Part shown: piece by piece, positions 45,831 to 58,064 of the stretch | Layout: each line of letters begins with the position of its first letter | Position numbering within the stretch: position 1 is the stretch's first letter | Assembly (NCBI RefSeq): GCF_023159225.1 | Contig: NC_063181.1 | Location: forward strand, 9,383,606 to 9,447,605 | Length of the DNA: 64,000 bases | From: Perognathus longimembris pacificus | Lineage: Eukaryota; Chordata; Mammalia; Rodentia; Heteromyidae | Reading direction: 5' to 3' | Notes under the pieces: generated by a model | Databases searched by the model: none | The model's input: only the letters and a program-made list of their open reading frames with translations | Told to the model about the DNA's origin: nothing | Made by a program: the position numbers and the translations under genes

Positions 45831-46080
45831 GGTCACCGGGCGTTGGTGGCTCATGACTGTAATTGTAGCTTCTCAGGAGGCTGAGATCTGAGGACTGCAG
45901 TTCAAAGCCAGCCCAGGCAGGAAAGTCCATGAGACTACTTTCTCCAATTAACCACCAGAAAACGGGAAGTGGCTCTGTGGCTCAAGTGATACAGCACTAG
46001 CCTTGAGCTGAAGAGCTCAGGGACAGAGCCCAGGCCTAGAGTTCAAGCTCCATGACTCATAAAAATTAAAAAATTAAAAA
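45831..46080 (+). mobile_element. B1-like + Geo-like dimeric SINE
   Basis: Left half 'gggcgttggtggctcatgac', 'ttctcaggaggctgagatct', 'gccagcccaggcaggaaag'. Right half 'gaagtggctctgtggctcaag' and 'ggcctagagttcaagctcc', with an A-rich tail. Flanking 'aacaggg' on both sides (45824-45830 and about 46082-46088) may be a short target-site duplication. Confidence 0.85.
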
Positions 46081-46089
46081 AAACAGGGC

Positions 46090-47571
46090 CTAAGAGCAGC
46101 ATGTTTACAAAGCTATAGCTATTGGTGGTTGCCAGTTGAAGTTTAGAAGAGATCTTACCACCAATGCTTTGGAGAGGGGCCCTCTCAACTAGAGTTGTTC
46201 AGGTTGACTGGGCCAAGGCTGCCAACAAGATGCCAAGAGCCCAGAGCCCCAAAGAAAGCATACATCTCTTGTTTCTCAGGAACTCTTCCAATAATTTGAC
46301 TGCTTCTCCCCCCTTGAGGTCTGGTTGTACCAAACCAAAGTGTTAAATGCTATGCTGTTGCCAGAGACCACATTCCCAGAAGGGGCGAATGGCGTACAGG
46401 GACTGGAGGAGAGAGAAGAACCGTGGGAGCAGAAGGCAAGGCAAGTATCTTCCCCTGCAGTGAGCCTTGCTGCTGAACAAATCCAATAGACCAGTCTATC
46501 TTCATCCAACATCTTTCTTATTAATAATGTAAGCATGACGGAGGCTGCTATTGATCTTCGATATCTAAATCTTACTTCTCTATGAATAAAAAATGTAATA
46601 AGATCTCAGAAATAAGCTAAAGACCACTGCCTGGGTCTAAATGACAGGGATAAATTAGAGTACACTGCAAAAGACTGGAAAATGTTAATGGATGGCAGTC
46701 TCAGTTTGCTTACCTGCTGCTAGCATTGGGCAGCTCAAACCTGGAATGATTGGAGAGCCCAGCAGAGAAGATCACTGACCTCAGACTCTCTGTGGCCTGC
46801 AGGACAGTAGCAGATCCATCACTGTCAAAGGCCCTGCAACAGTTAGAGTCCAGGCCCCTTTGGTCTGAAATGCCTTTTTGACTCTTCCTTTTATTTGTCT
46901 AAGTGTGTGGTGGGGGAGGGTCAGGTTATTGCTTTTCTACTTTCGGGAGGATTATAGATGTTATATAAAATTAAGTATGGTATAAAATGGGAAAATTACA
47001 CAGTAAAATATCAAAGGTAACAGTGAAATAGACATTGCCAAATACCTGTGATATACCTGTCTTCTCCAGCAGGAAGTGAGTTTAGTTCTGTGCTTTATTG
47101 TGTCTGAAATATATACTCTACTGAAGGTTGTTTCTCAGATCCATTAGTGTTCTGGTTTTCCTTCCTTCCTATGTCTTAGGATGGTTCAACTCACAGTTTA
47201 GGTTCATAGCCTGGTTTCTTTCGATGCAGGAGAAGATTTTCATAAAATAAGGCCACATGAAATCAAAGAATGCAATGAATATAACGTACACTATCTTAGC
47301 TCTGCTTACATTTTTTGGTATCACCACTGCTGTTCACAGGTTAGGGCAGAAATAGGAAGTGCTGAGTTGCTTCTCAAAGTCAGTTTTTATGTTCTTTTGT
47401 TGCTTTCTAGTCACAGAAAGATGATTGTGGCCAGAAATAACAATTAGCCTCCATTTTTTCCTTGCAAAAATAAGGTTATTTCTAATGGTGGTAGGATTGT
47501 TGGACACCATTGTTTTTCTGTGTGTCTCAGAACTAAAAATACCATTCTCAGCTCCTCAGGTTCTCTTTTGC

Positions 47572-47572
<1 letters not shown>
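46090..47572. other. Unique sequence without a gene
   Basis: No gene or dispersed repeat recognised. Short frames near 46164-46536 are not protein-like. Confidence 0.45.
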
Positions 47573-47617
<45 letters not shown>

Positions 47618-47725
47618 GTCTCTCTCGCATCTCTGCGCTCCTCATTTTTGCCTCACTCACCCACTTCAAAGATCCACATGGACAGGGCGTTCCTTGTCAC
47701 TGCCTCCCTCCCTTGAGATCAATGC

Positions 47726-47756
<31 letters not shown>

Positions 47757-47757
47757 C
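47573..47757. repeat. Two (TC)n arrays separated by about 100 bases
   Basis: Near-pure TC runs at 47573-47626 and 47725-47757 with pyrimidine-biased sequence between them. Serine/leucine-rich frames across them are artefacts. Confidence 0.95.
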
Positions 47758-47849
47758 TGTTTCTGCTAATATCTGAGACTGAGACAGAAAGAATAGGAAA
47801 ACAGGATTGCTTGTTGCTGTAGACACATGTTATATATCAGTGGCATCAT

Positions 47850-47990
47850 GAAATAACTTTATGGCCTTGAGCAAGTCACTTCACTTATATCCTGGACAAG
47901 GGTCATCTCTTAGTGTCTTCTACGATCTGATAAACAGAGTTTTACCTTCACTGTTTCCCTGAATTGTTCTTTCAAAGGTAACAATTATTT
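47850..47990 (+). mobile_element. MIR fragment
   Basis: 'atggccttgagcaagtcact' followed by 'cttcacttatatcctggac' and 'tgataaacagagttttacct' resembles the MIR core 'gaccttgggcaagtcacttaacct'. Confidence 0.6.
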
Positions 47991-48389
47991 TCTAATTAAA
48001 AATCCAATAACTTCTCAGTGATCAACCTATTTGACCCTGGTGGCAACATTTCATTATTGATTTAGTTTTCTTTTATGAACTCTTGCTTTTTTTTTTTTTT
48101 TTTTGCTATTTAGGGATTCTCATCTTATGGGGCGAGATAAAACAGGAGCAGGTTAAATTTCATATAGAACAGAGCTAATAGATTTAGTTTCACTATTAAT
48201 ATTGATACTTAGGAAAATTTTAGTAATTTTTATTTTAAACATTGCAATTCTATAGCCTAAATGTAAAACAGGGTATCAGTCAAATCGTAAGAAGAGGGAA
48301 ATAGGAGAAAAATTCAAAGGGAATGCTAAAGAACTTAACATGATAAAGCATGAAACTCAATAACAGAACACAGATAAGATATATTAGTT
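47991..48389. other. AT-rich unique sequence with a poly-T run
   Basis: Nothing recognised except a pure T run of about 17 at 48088-48104. Confidence 0.4.
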
Positions 48390-49380
48390 TTTAAAATAAT
48401 GATTAGCAATCATAGATTTATACAGAAACCTATTAGAATAAAACATAAGAACAAGTTGCTAAAACCTAGGAGTTCTTAAATATAAAAAGTTGTTGGATGT
48501 GATACTAGAAAATGATCCATAAGAAATTGGTGATTGGCATTTCCTCAGATTAAACTTTGTTGCTGGATGAAATACCCTGTGAAGGACATAGGCTGGGAGA
48601 AAATATTACCAACCACTCACTCCATAAAGGACTTGTATCTAGGATACAAAAGAATGTGTCAAATTCACTGGTAAAAAGGCATGAATGTTACAGCAGGCAC
48701 AATAACAAATAAGTACAGGAGAAAATCCTCAACATCACTAACTGCTTGAAAAACATGATGTAAGACTCTAAGATATGCTGACACTCCTATAACGATGGCT
48801 AAAATTAAAAAAGAATAAACAAGTCAAATCTTGGGAAGAGTACTAACGATAGATCTAATGGGACTGTAACATGGGTTACCAGTTGCTTATAAAGTTAAAA
48901 ATGTATTTATAATCAATGTAGCAATTATACTGTTGGGCATTTATCTTAGAGAAATAAAAATTTATGTTCACATAAAAACTGTGCAGGAATCTGTAGAGAT
49001 GCTTTTCAAAACTAGAAGTAGCATGTATGTCCTTCCATAGGTGATTTGTTGAATAAATGCTGGTACAGTTTTTTAGGGCAGTTTCAGTGTATTTATGTAA
49101 CATTTTCAAAGTGACAAAACTGCTGAGATGGAAGGAAAATTGGTGGGTATATGAAACAAGGTTGGGCTGCTCAAAGTATAGGCCTAACTCTCATGGGTCA
49201 CCTGAGGGAGTTCCTTCGTAGTGATGAGATCATTTTGTATTCTGACTGTAGTGGGGATTTCACAAATCTATATATGTGATTAAATTGCATAGAAGTGTGT
49301 GTCAAACACTGACACACCACACAGAGGCACATGACCTTTCAGAAACAAATGCATCATAAAACTTAAATAAACTGTGATGT
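48390..49380 (+). mobile_element. Ancient L1 (L1M-type) ORF2 C-terminal and 3' region
   Basis: Landmarks in order: 'ggctgggagaaaatattacc' near 48590, 'aggacttgtatctaggatac' near 48628, 'acatcactaactgcttgaaa' near 48733, 'attatactgttgggcattta' near 48923, 'catataa-ctgtgcaggaat' near 48970 and 'tgttgaataaatgctggtac' near 49047. These match the plus-strand order of old L1 elements. It has many stops and gaps. Confidence 0.7.
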
Positions 49381-49600
49381 GTATAACATGGTTAAAGAAA
49401 AGTCAGTTTCCAGGGTGATCTTCTAGTTGAAGAATTTGTCATCATGGGAGAAAACTGACAAAATGCAAGTGTGTTCACAATCATTTCCTATTCCTTTTTC
49501 AAGTTAAAGGCAAACAAATGACATATATTTTCTTATGTTTTTCAGGTGAGAGTGTTTAGTCCCCAACCAATAAGAAGATGCATACTTCTTGTATAGACCT
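49381..49600. other. AT-rich sequence, not assigned
   Basis: Lies between two old L1 pieces and may be part of one of them, but I cannot place it. Confidence 0.3.
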
Positions 49601-50620
49601 TAAATTCAAATACTATTTTTCACTAAAATGAACCTAAGGATTTTGGAGAAACTACTGAATTGAGACTCATGAAGAACCTATTCAAGATGAGACTGGGGTA
49701 TCTTTTAATGACAGAAAGTAAGGCAATACTAAGCTACCTGAGAAAAAAAGCAATGAATGTGTTATGTCACAGGGACTCAGGAGCTAATTGAATGAGCCTA
49801 AATAGAAAAAGCTGCAAAAATCAGAGTAATGAAATAAATAAATAATAGTGGAGTTAATCCAACGTCTAAAATAAATCACCTGCAAGTCCATTCTAGTGTA
49901 AATAAAGAATTAGAAAAAAAATAACTGAGGGGAATAGCTTGGACAAATCACCCCTGAGAAGAACTCCAAATAATTGAAGTAGATATTCCACCCAAAAGCA
50001 AGTGAAGCACATCTCCCCAATCCTGAAGGGTTAGCTGCACTTGAGTAAATCTCCAACTGTGAAGAAGTATATAGGAAGAAATACAGAAAAATAACTTCAT
50101 AGGAGGGAAGTCTGACAAACACTTTGCCAGCCAGGTAATCTCCATAATTATGTTATGTTGTCAAGATGCCTTGTTGCCCTGATATGAGGAGGATAACATT
50201 TTATTTCTAGGCCTTCTCTCATTCCCAAGAGATAACCTAAGCTCAGTTAAAAAGCATCAAGCAAATTTCAAAGGCACACTCTGTACCAAACACCTGACCC
50301 AAACGTCTCCAAACTGTTAATGATCATTGAGAACAGGTGTCTGAGACACCATCGCCACAGGCAAGAAGCACTGAGAGACAGCATCATAGAATGAGGTATC
50401 CTGGATGATTGATCATGAATAAGGATATTAAGAAAAAAAAACCCATAAAAGATTCTAAGAAAACTGCTCACTTTAGTTAATAATTTGCTACCTGTACTGG
50501 TTCATTAGCTGTGACAAACATACTGAGTGTAGGTATGAGTAAATTAGAATCTGTACTGTCTTATAACCTTTCTGTAAACTTGGAACTAATTTAAAGTGAC
50601 AAATTTATGTACAAAGTACG
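49600..50620 (+). mobile_element. Ancient L1 3' UTR (L1M-type), tentative
   Basis: The end, from 'gaacaggtgtctgagacacc' (50332) through 'ggtatcctggatgattgatc' (50395), 'tttagttaataatttgctac' (50473) to 'taacctttctgtaaacttgg' (50566), follows the pattern of old L1M 3' ends. The upstream part is less certain. Confidence 0.5.
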
Positions 50621-51301
50621 CCAATTTCAATATTAACATGTGAGTTTTAAAACACACTAAACACAAGGATTCTTAGATTGTTAAAACACCACAAAATGCC
50701 AACATATAGAGCCCAACCATGTGACATTTATAAAATAGGCCTGCAACAAAATTACATCTAAAATTTTAGAATGAAAGTTCTTGTGTAATGATACATCAAG
50801 TCAATACAAATGAGAAAGAGTCATTATTAATATGAGCAAAGGAAAATTCAAGACAAAAAGCAGTTAGCAGGTTAATGAGGTCATTCTTCATGATAAAGGT
50901 ATAATGAGCATTAGTGTTTCTGTTGTAAATATCATAAAAATGACTTTGGAATACATGAATAATGGCATCGCACAAAGAAAGGAACTTTATTATCGTACTC
51001 TTAGTTCTGAATAGATCAAATTGACTTGAATAATTGGAGAAAGTGATGAATGAGTAATATAACAAGCAAGATTAATTTTACATATAGATATCAACATGTG
51101 TAACCTAAGGGAACACATTTTTCTCCAATAACCATGACATGCTTATAAAAAATTGATCACATCCAAGGTCATAAAGAAATGTCTATGAATTTCAACAAGT
51201 TGGTTTATATAACATTTGCTAATTATCAAATAATGAATGCAAATTCAAATCTCAATTGCTTTGATAAAATACGAATGAATAAAAATTAAAAAATAAGAAT
51301 T
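50621..51301 (+). mobile_element. Ancient L1 ORF2-like remnant (weak)
   Basis: A-rich sequence in which 'ccaaggtcataaagaaatgt' and 'aattcaaatctcaattgc' resemble a segment of L1 ORF2 on the plus strand. Probably interrupted by the young L1 end at 51302. The call is weak because AT-rich sequence matches easily. Confidence 0.35.
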
Positions 51302-51646
51302 AAGAAACGTGAATATTGGAAACCGTGTTTACTGGTATTGGAAGTAGGAAATTCAAAGGGAATACCAAATTCGAGAGACACAGGGTAAAAAAAGAGAAAT
51401 AACTACAAAAGCAATACTTGCAAAACTGTTTGGTGTAAGTGAACTGAACACCTGGGGGGGGAGGGAAAGGGGGGGGGGAGGGAGGGGGGCATGAGGGACA
51501 AGGCAACAAACAGAACAAGAAATGTATCCAATGCCCAACGTATGATACTGTAACCTCTCTGTACGTCAGTTTGATAATAAAAATTTGAGAAAAAAAAAAA
51601 GAAAATAAATTGTAAAATGGTACTGGAAAAAAAAGAAACGTGAATA
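51302..51646 (+). mobile_element. Short young L1 3' end with 14-bp duplication and probable 3' transduction
   Basis: The insert is 51316-51632, flanked by a perfect 14-bp duplication 'aagaaacgtgaata' (51302-51315 and 51633-51646). It holds only the L1 3' UTR: a G-rich tract at 51451-51489, 'taacctctctgtacgtcag', and a first poly-A at about 51589-51600. Then come about 26 non-L1 bases with an AATAAA at 51604-51609, and a second A run at 51627-51634 next to the duplication. That double tail is the expected mark of transcription past the L1 signal. Confidence 0.9.
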
Positions 51647-53924
51647 AAACAAAAATCAATAGAAAAACAAGTTGGAAGCAATAACAGTAAAGAAGTAATT
51701 GATGAATTTAGAAAATGAAAAAGCAATTGGAAATAAAAATGGAAATGAAATTGGAAATAAAAATCCAAGATCTCTTTAGAGATTTTTCTAGTGAGTATAA
51801 TGAACAGTGCGGGAAAATGGTACTAAACACAAATATAGTCATTATACCATAAAATTCTGACATTTCTTAAAATTCAAAAAATACATAATTTTCAAATCTG
51901 TTATTCAATTTTTTAAAAATCGCAAGTAATTGAATGACTTTTTGTAAATGTGGAGACTAAAAGGAGCCCAGAAAGAAAAATAATCTTCACAGTATAATTA
52001 CAAGAATTTTAATTGTTTTCAGAAATTAGTTACATTGCATATAAACAAAATTCTTACACTGTGTTATTTTCAACTTGAAATAATGTTTCTCTTATTTATC
52101 TTATTCCCAAATTGAAGGAACTCATCAGTTTGAGCCATTTTCCAGCATCTGAAGCTTAGTCAATCTTCTAGGAAGTAATATCATTCTTTTTCAAAATCCA
52201 GATTAATGTCAAATACAGTCTCAAAGTTGTTCCATCTGCCCAAGATGTAGAGTATGTATAACACAAATTTACAACAAATTTACAAAGAATCACTTAAATG
52301 ATGGAGAGAAACAGATCACAAACTCTCCCAGAATCCAAAGCCTTGTCTAAACGCACCAATCTGGAATTTCCTCTGCCAAAGCTTGAAGAAACTGATCCCA
52401 CCTCTGATGCACAATTAGGAACCAGAAGAAACAAGCGGAGAGTAAACAAATACAGAAAGTTCAAAACCCGCACAAGCAGGATGGGAAGTCTGTATTGGAT
52501 AATAAAGCAAAAGAAAGTAAAACTTGTGTTAGGCAGCTGGGTATAATTTATTCCAAATACATAATTTTACTCTATTATTTAATGTGCAGACATTGATCAA
52601 TGAAGGACAGATGTTGAGAAATATCTGACATTAGGAAAAGGAATGTGACAAAAAATTAAATACACAGACTCATATCAATATGAGACAATAAGGAGATCAC
52701 AAAAACATCCGAAGGAATTACGAGAAATAGTTCTATAGAGATTTTTCTCTCAGGTCGATATTGATAAAACATTTTTTATGATTTATTATGTATTAATAAT
52801 TTAAAATCTATATCAGAATATCTTCAACATCAGAATGTACAGAATGTATAGAATATATTTAGCTTGTTTTATGTCATTTTGTTAAATAAATGGCAAGATA
52901 ATGTATGCATAGATCTCACTGCAGAATGTGGGTTTAATCATTCTCCAATCATCACTTTATTAACTTTTTAAGACCCAGAGCATAAAACAAGCCATCAGAT
53001 ATTGTTATTGATTGTGACCTTGACCGAGTATTCCCCCTCATTTCCAAGAATTGCAGTTATAATATACACTCATTTCAGAATGGACTCTAAATCAAAGCTA
53101 ACCTGTCAGAGTGCCACAAACTTAGATACAGTCTGAATTACTCTCTTCTGTATCAAAAGCAATGATAGCTTACTAAGTCCTTTCCCTTTCCCTTTTCCTG
53201 AGCTTACCAAAAACCTACATTCCTCAGTATCCTTTGTGAATACTTTGGCCAAGGAGTTTTAGCATACATGACACAAATCATTCTAGGCTAAAGGCTAAAA
53301 GACTGGTGTGTGGTGAGTTTTCTATCTGTTCTCTCTTCCCCTGCTCTGTTCATCATAGAAACACAAACAACATGACAAAGCCATGTGGGGACAGAAGTTT
53401 CCTGATTTGCTGAGGCTTTAATTGAAGGTTGATGCCTTGAAGAGATAAAAGTATTCTTTTTCATGAAGAAAAAAATGTTTCGCATATCAAAACAATGCAA
53501 TCTCTGGGTCTATTTGTTACTGAAGCCTTACCTAGCCTAAGAACTTGACTGAGACTTTTCCCCTTCAAACAGAGTATAATAGTCAATACTACTTTTCTTT
53601 GCATTGTTCTACCTTTTGAAAAATGGTTATAATGAGGACACAGTATAGACATTCTTATGATACCACAGTTGGCTTTTTGTATGTTTCTGTTATATCTACA
53701 CTGTTATACCCAACACAGTATAACAAATCACAACCATTTTAAGGTTTGAGAATGTTTAATAAGCATATATATATGTATGCATACACACATATTAGCTACT
53801 TCTTCTGGCTAAAATGGTCTTTTCCTAGACTTCCTAAATGTTATCTTAAATTCTTGTCAAAGTGGAACTTCTCATGTCCTCAATAAAGCCCATAGTGACT
53901 ATTCTAGCCACCAATTTGGGCAAG
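51647..53924. other. AT-rich sequence without a gene
   Basis: The first part (to about 51790) may continue the old L1 remnant. The rest is not assigned. An 82-codon Lys/Arg-rich frame at 52298-52546 has no recognised domain and no supporting context. A TA/CATA-rich stretch lies at 53763-53790. Confidence 0.35.
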
Positions 53925-54265
53925 GCATAGTGGCTCCCACCTATAATCTGGTACTCAGGAAGCACAGAGCTAAGGAAGTGCAGTTCAAAGCTAACATATC
54001 CAAAAAGTTCATGAGATTTCATCTCAGCTAATAAAAGCTAAGCATGGTAAAGCATACCTATTCTCCCAGCTACCTAACTAAACTTTCAAAAAAGGGATGG
54101 CGACATGGCTCAAGTGATAGAGTGACTCCCTAGTAGACCCTGCGATCAAACCCAGTATTTCTAAGTAAATAAATAGATAAATGCATAGATGAACCAATAA
54201 GTAATTGCCTATCTAGCAAGTGCAAAGTCCTGAGTTCAAACTCAAGCACTGCCTCCTACAACAGA
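53925..54265 (+). mobile_element. B1-like SINE dimer, old and rearranged
   Basis: 'gggcaaggcatagtggctcc' and 'gcagttcaaagctaacat' resemble the B1-type half. A second B1-like piece ('taagcatggtaaagcatacc', 'ctcccagctacc') follows, then a Geo-like A-box region 'catggctcaagtgatagagt'. After an AAATAAATAGAT-type stretch, 'gtgcaaagtcctgagttcaaa' looks like a further tRNA-like end. It may be two overlapping insertions. Confidence 0.55.
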
Positions 54266-54689
54266 TTCCACCAACTCTACCTTTATATTCTCACTCTCTC
54301 TCTCTGTGTTTCTGTCTCTTTCCCTCTCTTTCCTAATCTTTCTCATCACACTGTATTTATAATGTTCCACACTACAGTTTAACTTTTTTACAATTCACTT
54401 GTTGCTTATTTTCCTCCAGCTCGTCATCTGTTCCTTGATAGCAAATTCTTCTGAGGGTGAGGAGTTTTATCTTTTTTGTTTATTGCTAGAAAATATTTCA
54501 TACTAAGTACACATTCAACAAAAATTTGTTGAGTGATTTTTAAAAAAATTATGGCAAGGCCTGGTGTTGGATATTATGAGAAATAAATAGATGCATTCCA
54601 TTTTGAACTTAGCTATAATAAGCACAACTCTAGCAAGGGAAACCAGTAACGCCCAGGCAGCACTTCAGTGGTAGCTATAAAAAGTAGTA
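54266..54689. other. Unique AT-rich sequence with a TC-rich patch
   Basis: A (TC)n-like patch lies at 54290-54330. Nothing else is assigned with confidence. Confidence 0.4.
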
Positions 54690-55265
54690 TTAGTCAGCCA
54701 TAAAATAGAAAATTTGGAAAAGAATGAAATCCTGTCATTGGTGATAACATGGATGTGATAGGATGAAATGATAAGTGAAGTAAGTCAAGCACAGAAAGAC
54801 AAGAAACACCTGTTCTCACTTATAGGCAGAAGATAAAACCGATGACCTCACGGAAATAAAAGAAAGAGTATGGGTCTACAGATCCTGGGAGTAGGGCGGA
54901 TGGAGAGAGGAGGTTTAACTGGCCTAGGGTTTGGCTAGACAGGAGAAGTCACTTATTTTTTATAAATATTAAATATTTTATTATCTTTGTGTAGTTGTAC
55001 AAAGGATTTTCCATTCTGCAAAGAAGTTTATTAATATAGTGCTTCTTGATCAATGTCATCCCTTTCAATATTCTCGCACAGTAGGGTAACTATGATTGAC
55101 AACAGCTAAAATGTACAACTCAAAATACATTATAGAAAGGATACTAATTAGATGTTCCCAACACAAGATACAATCAATGTTTGAGATGACTGATAAATCA
55201 GTAACTAAGATCTGTTCATTATCACACCAACGCCTTGAATGTGTACCATTATTGTGTGTCAATAA
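54690..55265 (+). mobile_element. Old L1 3' end (L1MA-like) interrupted by another repeat
   Basis: 'cagccataaaatagaaaatt', 'aatgaaatcctgtcattggt', 'gacaagaaacacctgttctc' and 'cacttataggcagaagataa' lead into the 3' UTR. After an interruption at about 54953-55069, the order resumes with 'gcacagtagggtaactatga', 'gatgttcccaacacaagata' and 'accattattgtgtgtcaata'. This matches L1MA/L1P-style 3' ends well. Confidence 0.8.
54953..55069 (-). mobile_element. Old L1 3' UTR fragment nested in another L1
   Basis: The interruption contains 'tgtgtagttgtacaaaggat', 'gcaaagaagtttattaatat' and 'cttgatcaatgtcatccctt', shared with 55445-55530 and 22490-22740. It lies in the opposite orientation to its host. Confidence 0.55.
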
Positions 55266-55317
55266 AAAATAAGTTCATTGTGGCTTGTGCAGGAGATAAT
55301 ACTTTACTTCCTCTTTG

Positions 55318-55320
<3 letters not shown>

Positions 55321-55348
<28 letters not shown>

Positions 55349-55350
55349 CT
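55321..55350. repeat. (TG)n microsatellite
   Basis: About 13 TG units. Confidence 0.95.
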
Positions 55351-55421
55351 AGTAGGATCTATTAGTTTATATCCTATAAATTACCAAGAGCAGTTCTCTA
55401 CACAAATTTATCTTACTTTCT

Positions 55422-55452
55422 TAAAAAAAAAAAATATATATATATATATATC
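55422..55452. repeat. A run followed by (TA)n
   Basis: Poly-A of about 12 leading into (TA)n, directly before an L1 3' UTR-like fragment. Confidence 0.9.
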
Positions 55453-55530
55453 TTTAGGTAGTTGTACAAAGAGTTGCCATTTAACAAAGCAGTTTATTCA
55501 GGCTACAGTGAAATGGTAAAGTTGTCTCAT
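55445..55530 (-). mobile_element. Old L1 3' UTR fragment
   Basis: 'ctttaggtagttgtacaaag' and 'caaagcagtttattcaggct' resemble 54975-55040. It is short and diverged. Confidence 0.45.
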
Positions 55531-57462
55531 ATATAATACCCAAGATTAGTAAAAAAAAAAAAAAAGAATACTTCTAGATGGTGGAAAATATGCAAAGAAC
55601 AAACAGCCTTGTAAAACCCACTCCCGAGTTGGCCCTGTTTAGCTCTATTACAGTTTTGTTCTTTGTATTGTAATATGAACACCCTAGGGAGTAATACATG
55701 CACGGCTGGGGGTATCCAGAATTGTTTTGTATCTGCTAAACAATTGGTCTCTATATGTCACAAGGACAGTTAAAATTGCAAAGTTAATCAGTTTTTTTTT
55801 TCCTTTTTAACTTATCCACTGAAAGCTTAGAACCAAATTTGTGATTCATCAGTTGCAATGATGTGAGCAGCTATGGCTTTTATCATACTGTTTGCCTTAT
55901 TCCTACTTTTATTATCTGCCTTTATTCTTGTTTTCTTCTAATTTTTGGTTGCCTTCTGTAAAGCATGTTTATTTATTTTGTGGTTTTTTTTTTCACCCCC
56001 TAAAAGCTGCTTCAAATCCATTTTAAAAAGAGTTAGGAGAAATATAACACTAAGTTGTTACACATTCATGCTAGGCACTTCACTGTGGTGGGCACCTGGA
56101 AAGGAAGATAAAGAAGAGAGGCAAGAAAGGAAGAAAGAGGAAGAAACAGAAGAAAATGAAAAGATGGTGTCGCCCCCTGCCCTCAAGGAACTTGGAGAGT
56201 GATGGCTCAGAGCTCTGTGCAGGCCTTTATGCTCATTGATTTCTCCCCTCTTTGAACTCCAACAGCACTTAGAGTCAATAATACCCAATTTACCACTTGA
56301 TGATATACTGCCTGGTACTGTCTGCTTATTGTTTTATGTGGCTAAGTGGTGCCTTTTGGACAAGTACCTTGTCCTTAACTTCTCCTGTCTTCTCACAGCG
56401 AGGAGCACAGTGGTTCAGCGCATTGATTAATCAAGAATCTATCTACATACAGATGGATAATCCGGGCCCCTTCAAATACAATGTCTAGTACAGACAACCA
56501 CTTTAGACCTATTTGTCACACATCATATGGAATACCTGATTTATCTTTAGTGTGTACAAAGATCTTGCTGGAAATGGACTTTGGCACATACGTCTATGTG
56601 CTAGGCTTGTGTCTAGCTGTGTTCCTGTGTGGGAAACTGAAATTTTCCAATAATAGAGAACTAATAATAAACTCTTTTATTTGTCAGAGATTTGCTGATT
56701 ATTTGCTCTACAGGTACCCTTGTGTATTTCTATAATATGTCAATAAGCAAAAGAAAAGACTCATGCCCTGATGATGCTTTTAACCAAGGAGTATGTGTGC
56801 ATGAGGTGATGAAGACTCAAACATAATAATTAAAAATGGGCAAGTGCCATAGGAAAATTAAAAATTAGACACAATATCAGAGATTGGAAGTTAGGAAGTG
56901 CTATATGAAAACAAGGTGCTAAAATTGCAAATAGAGTGGTAGAAGATTACACTGAGAAAAGACTTCTGAGCAAAGAAGCTGAGAAAATAAGAGATGCCCA
57001 CATATGTCCTAAGGAGAGTTCATGAAAAGGCCCTTAGGGAGAAACATTCCTAGAGGGTTCAAAAAGAGCAAAAGGCCAAGGTCAAAGTGATTGAAACAGG
57101 CAGAGCAAAAGAGAAGATAGTGAGAAGTGAGACCCAAGTGTCAGTAAGGATGCAGATCAGGAAGAAAAATTCTGTAGAACAGTGCAGGCTTTGGGTTTAC
57201 TCCTAGTAGGACCGGAAACTACTTGTAGAAACGGAGGAGAAGCATGATCTAATTTGCTTCTTAGGGGTTAACTCCATTGCTTGGCTGATATTACAAAGAA
57301 GGAGGATGGGAGTGGAGGCTGGGAGACAGGGTAGAAGCCAAAGGAGTCATCTAGATGACAGTTCATGTTAGCTTAGACCATGGGCAGGCACTACAGAAGT
57401 GATAACAAGCAAGCAGTCAGAATCCTTCTTTTTTTTTTTTTTTTTTAAAGATGGAACCAATA
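55531..57462. other. Mostly unique sequence without a gene
   Basis: No gene supported. The open frame 55945-56202 has a charged tail from GA-rich sequence. 57000-57440 resembles an old dispersed repeat that I cannot name (compare 44320-44400). A T run of about 20 lies at 57427-57446. Confidence 0.4.
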
Positions 57463-57580
57463 AGCCAGGTGCTGGTGGCTCATGCCTGTAATACTATCTA
57501 TTAAGGAGGCTGAGATCTGAGGATCATAGTTAAAAGCTGACATATTAAGAGAATAGAGACAGAGATGACTCAAAAGTTTT
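57463..57580 (+). mobile_element. B1-like SINE, plus strand, apparently cut by an inverted SINE
   Basis: 'gccaggtgctggtggctcat', 'gcctgtaatactatctatta' and 'aggaggctgagatctgagga' form the B1-type half. The right half seems to begin ('gagatgactcaa') and then stops where the minus-strand SINE starts. Confidence 0.75.
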
Positions 57581-57584
57581 TATC

Positions 57585-57810
57585 TTTTGCTGGTCCCAGG
57601 GCTTGAACTCCATGCCTAAGTGCTGTCCACGCATCTCTTGGTGCTCAATGCTGTACCTCTTGAGCCACAGCGCCACTTCTGGCTTTCTCTGAGTAGTTAA
57701 TTGGAGATAAGAGTCTCAGACTTTTTCTGCCTGGATGGCTTTGAGCTGCAATTTTCAGATCTCAGCCTCCTGGGTAGCTAGGATTACATGTGGGAGCCAC
57801 CGGTGGCTGG
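57585..57810 (-). mobile_element. B1-like + Geo-like dimeric SINE, minus strand
   Basis: Antisense order: the Geo half with 'cttgagccacagcgccact' near 57659, then the B1 half with 'gatctcagcctcctgggtag' near 57759 and 'gagccaccggtggctgg' at its 5' end. Possible short imperfect target duplication: 'caaaagtttt' at 57571-57580 and 'caaaaacgtttt' near 57815. Confidence 0.85.
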
Positions 57811-58064
57811 TTAACCAAAAACGTTTTGGTCAATATAAAGGAAAGGATGGAATTGCCATTCACAAAGCTGGAGAAGAATCTGGAAGATTCTTAAGAAAAG
57901 ACATAAAGAGTTTAGTCTTGGGCTTAAACGTTTTAGCATGTTTTTTAGACACCTAAGTGCAGACTGACAGGTTAGCCTTCTAGCTTAAAAGAGAGGGTAA
58001 GAATGGACATGAAAACATGGGGTAAGTGGCAGTGTACACATGATTGAAAGCCATAAGCCTATAG

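Noticed and set aside
47425..47822. Serine/leucine-rich frames
   Set aside because: Products of the (TC)n arrays.
52298..52546. 82-codon Lys/Arg-rich frame
   Set aside because: No recognised domain, no flanking gene structure, AT-rich surroundings. A real small protein cannot be excluded but is not supported.
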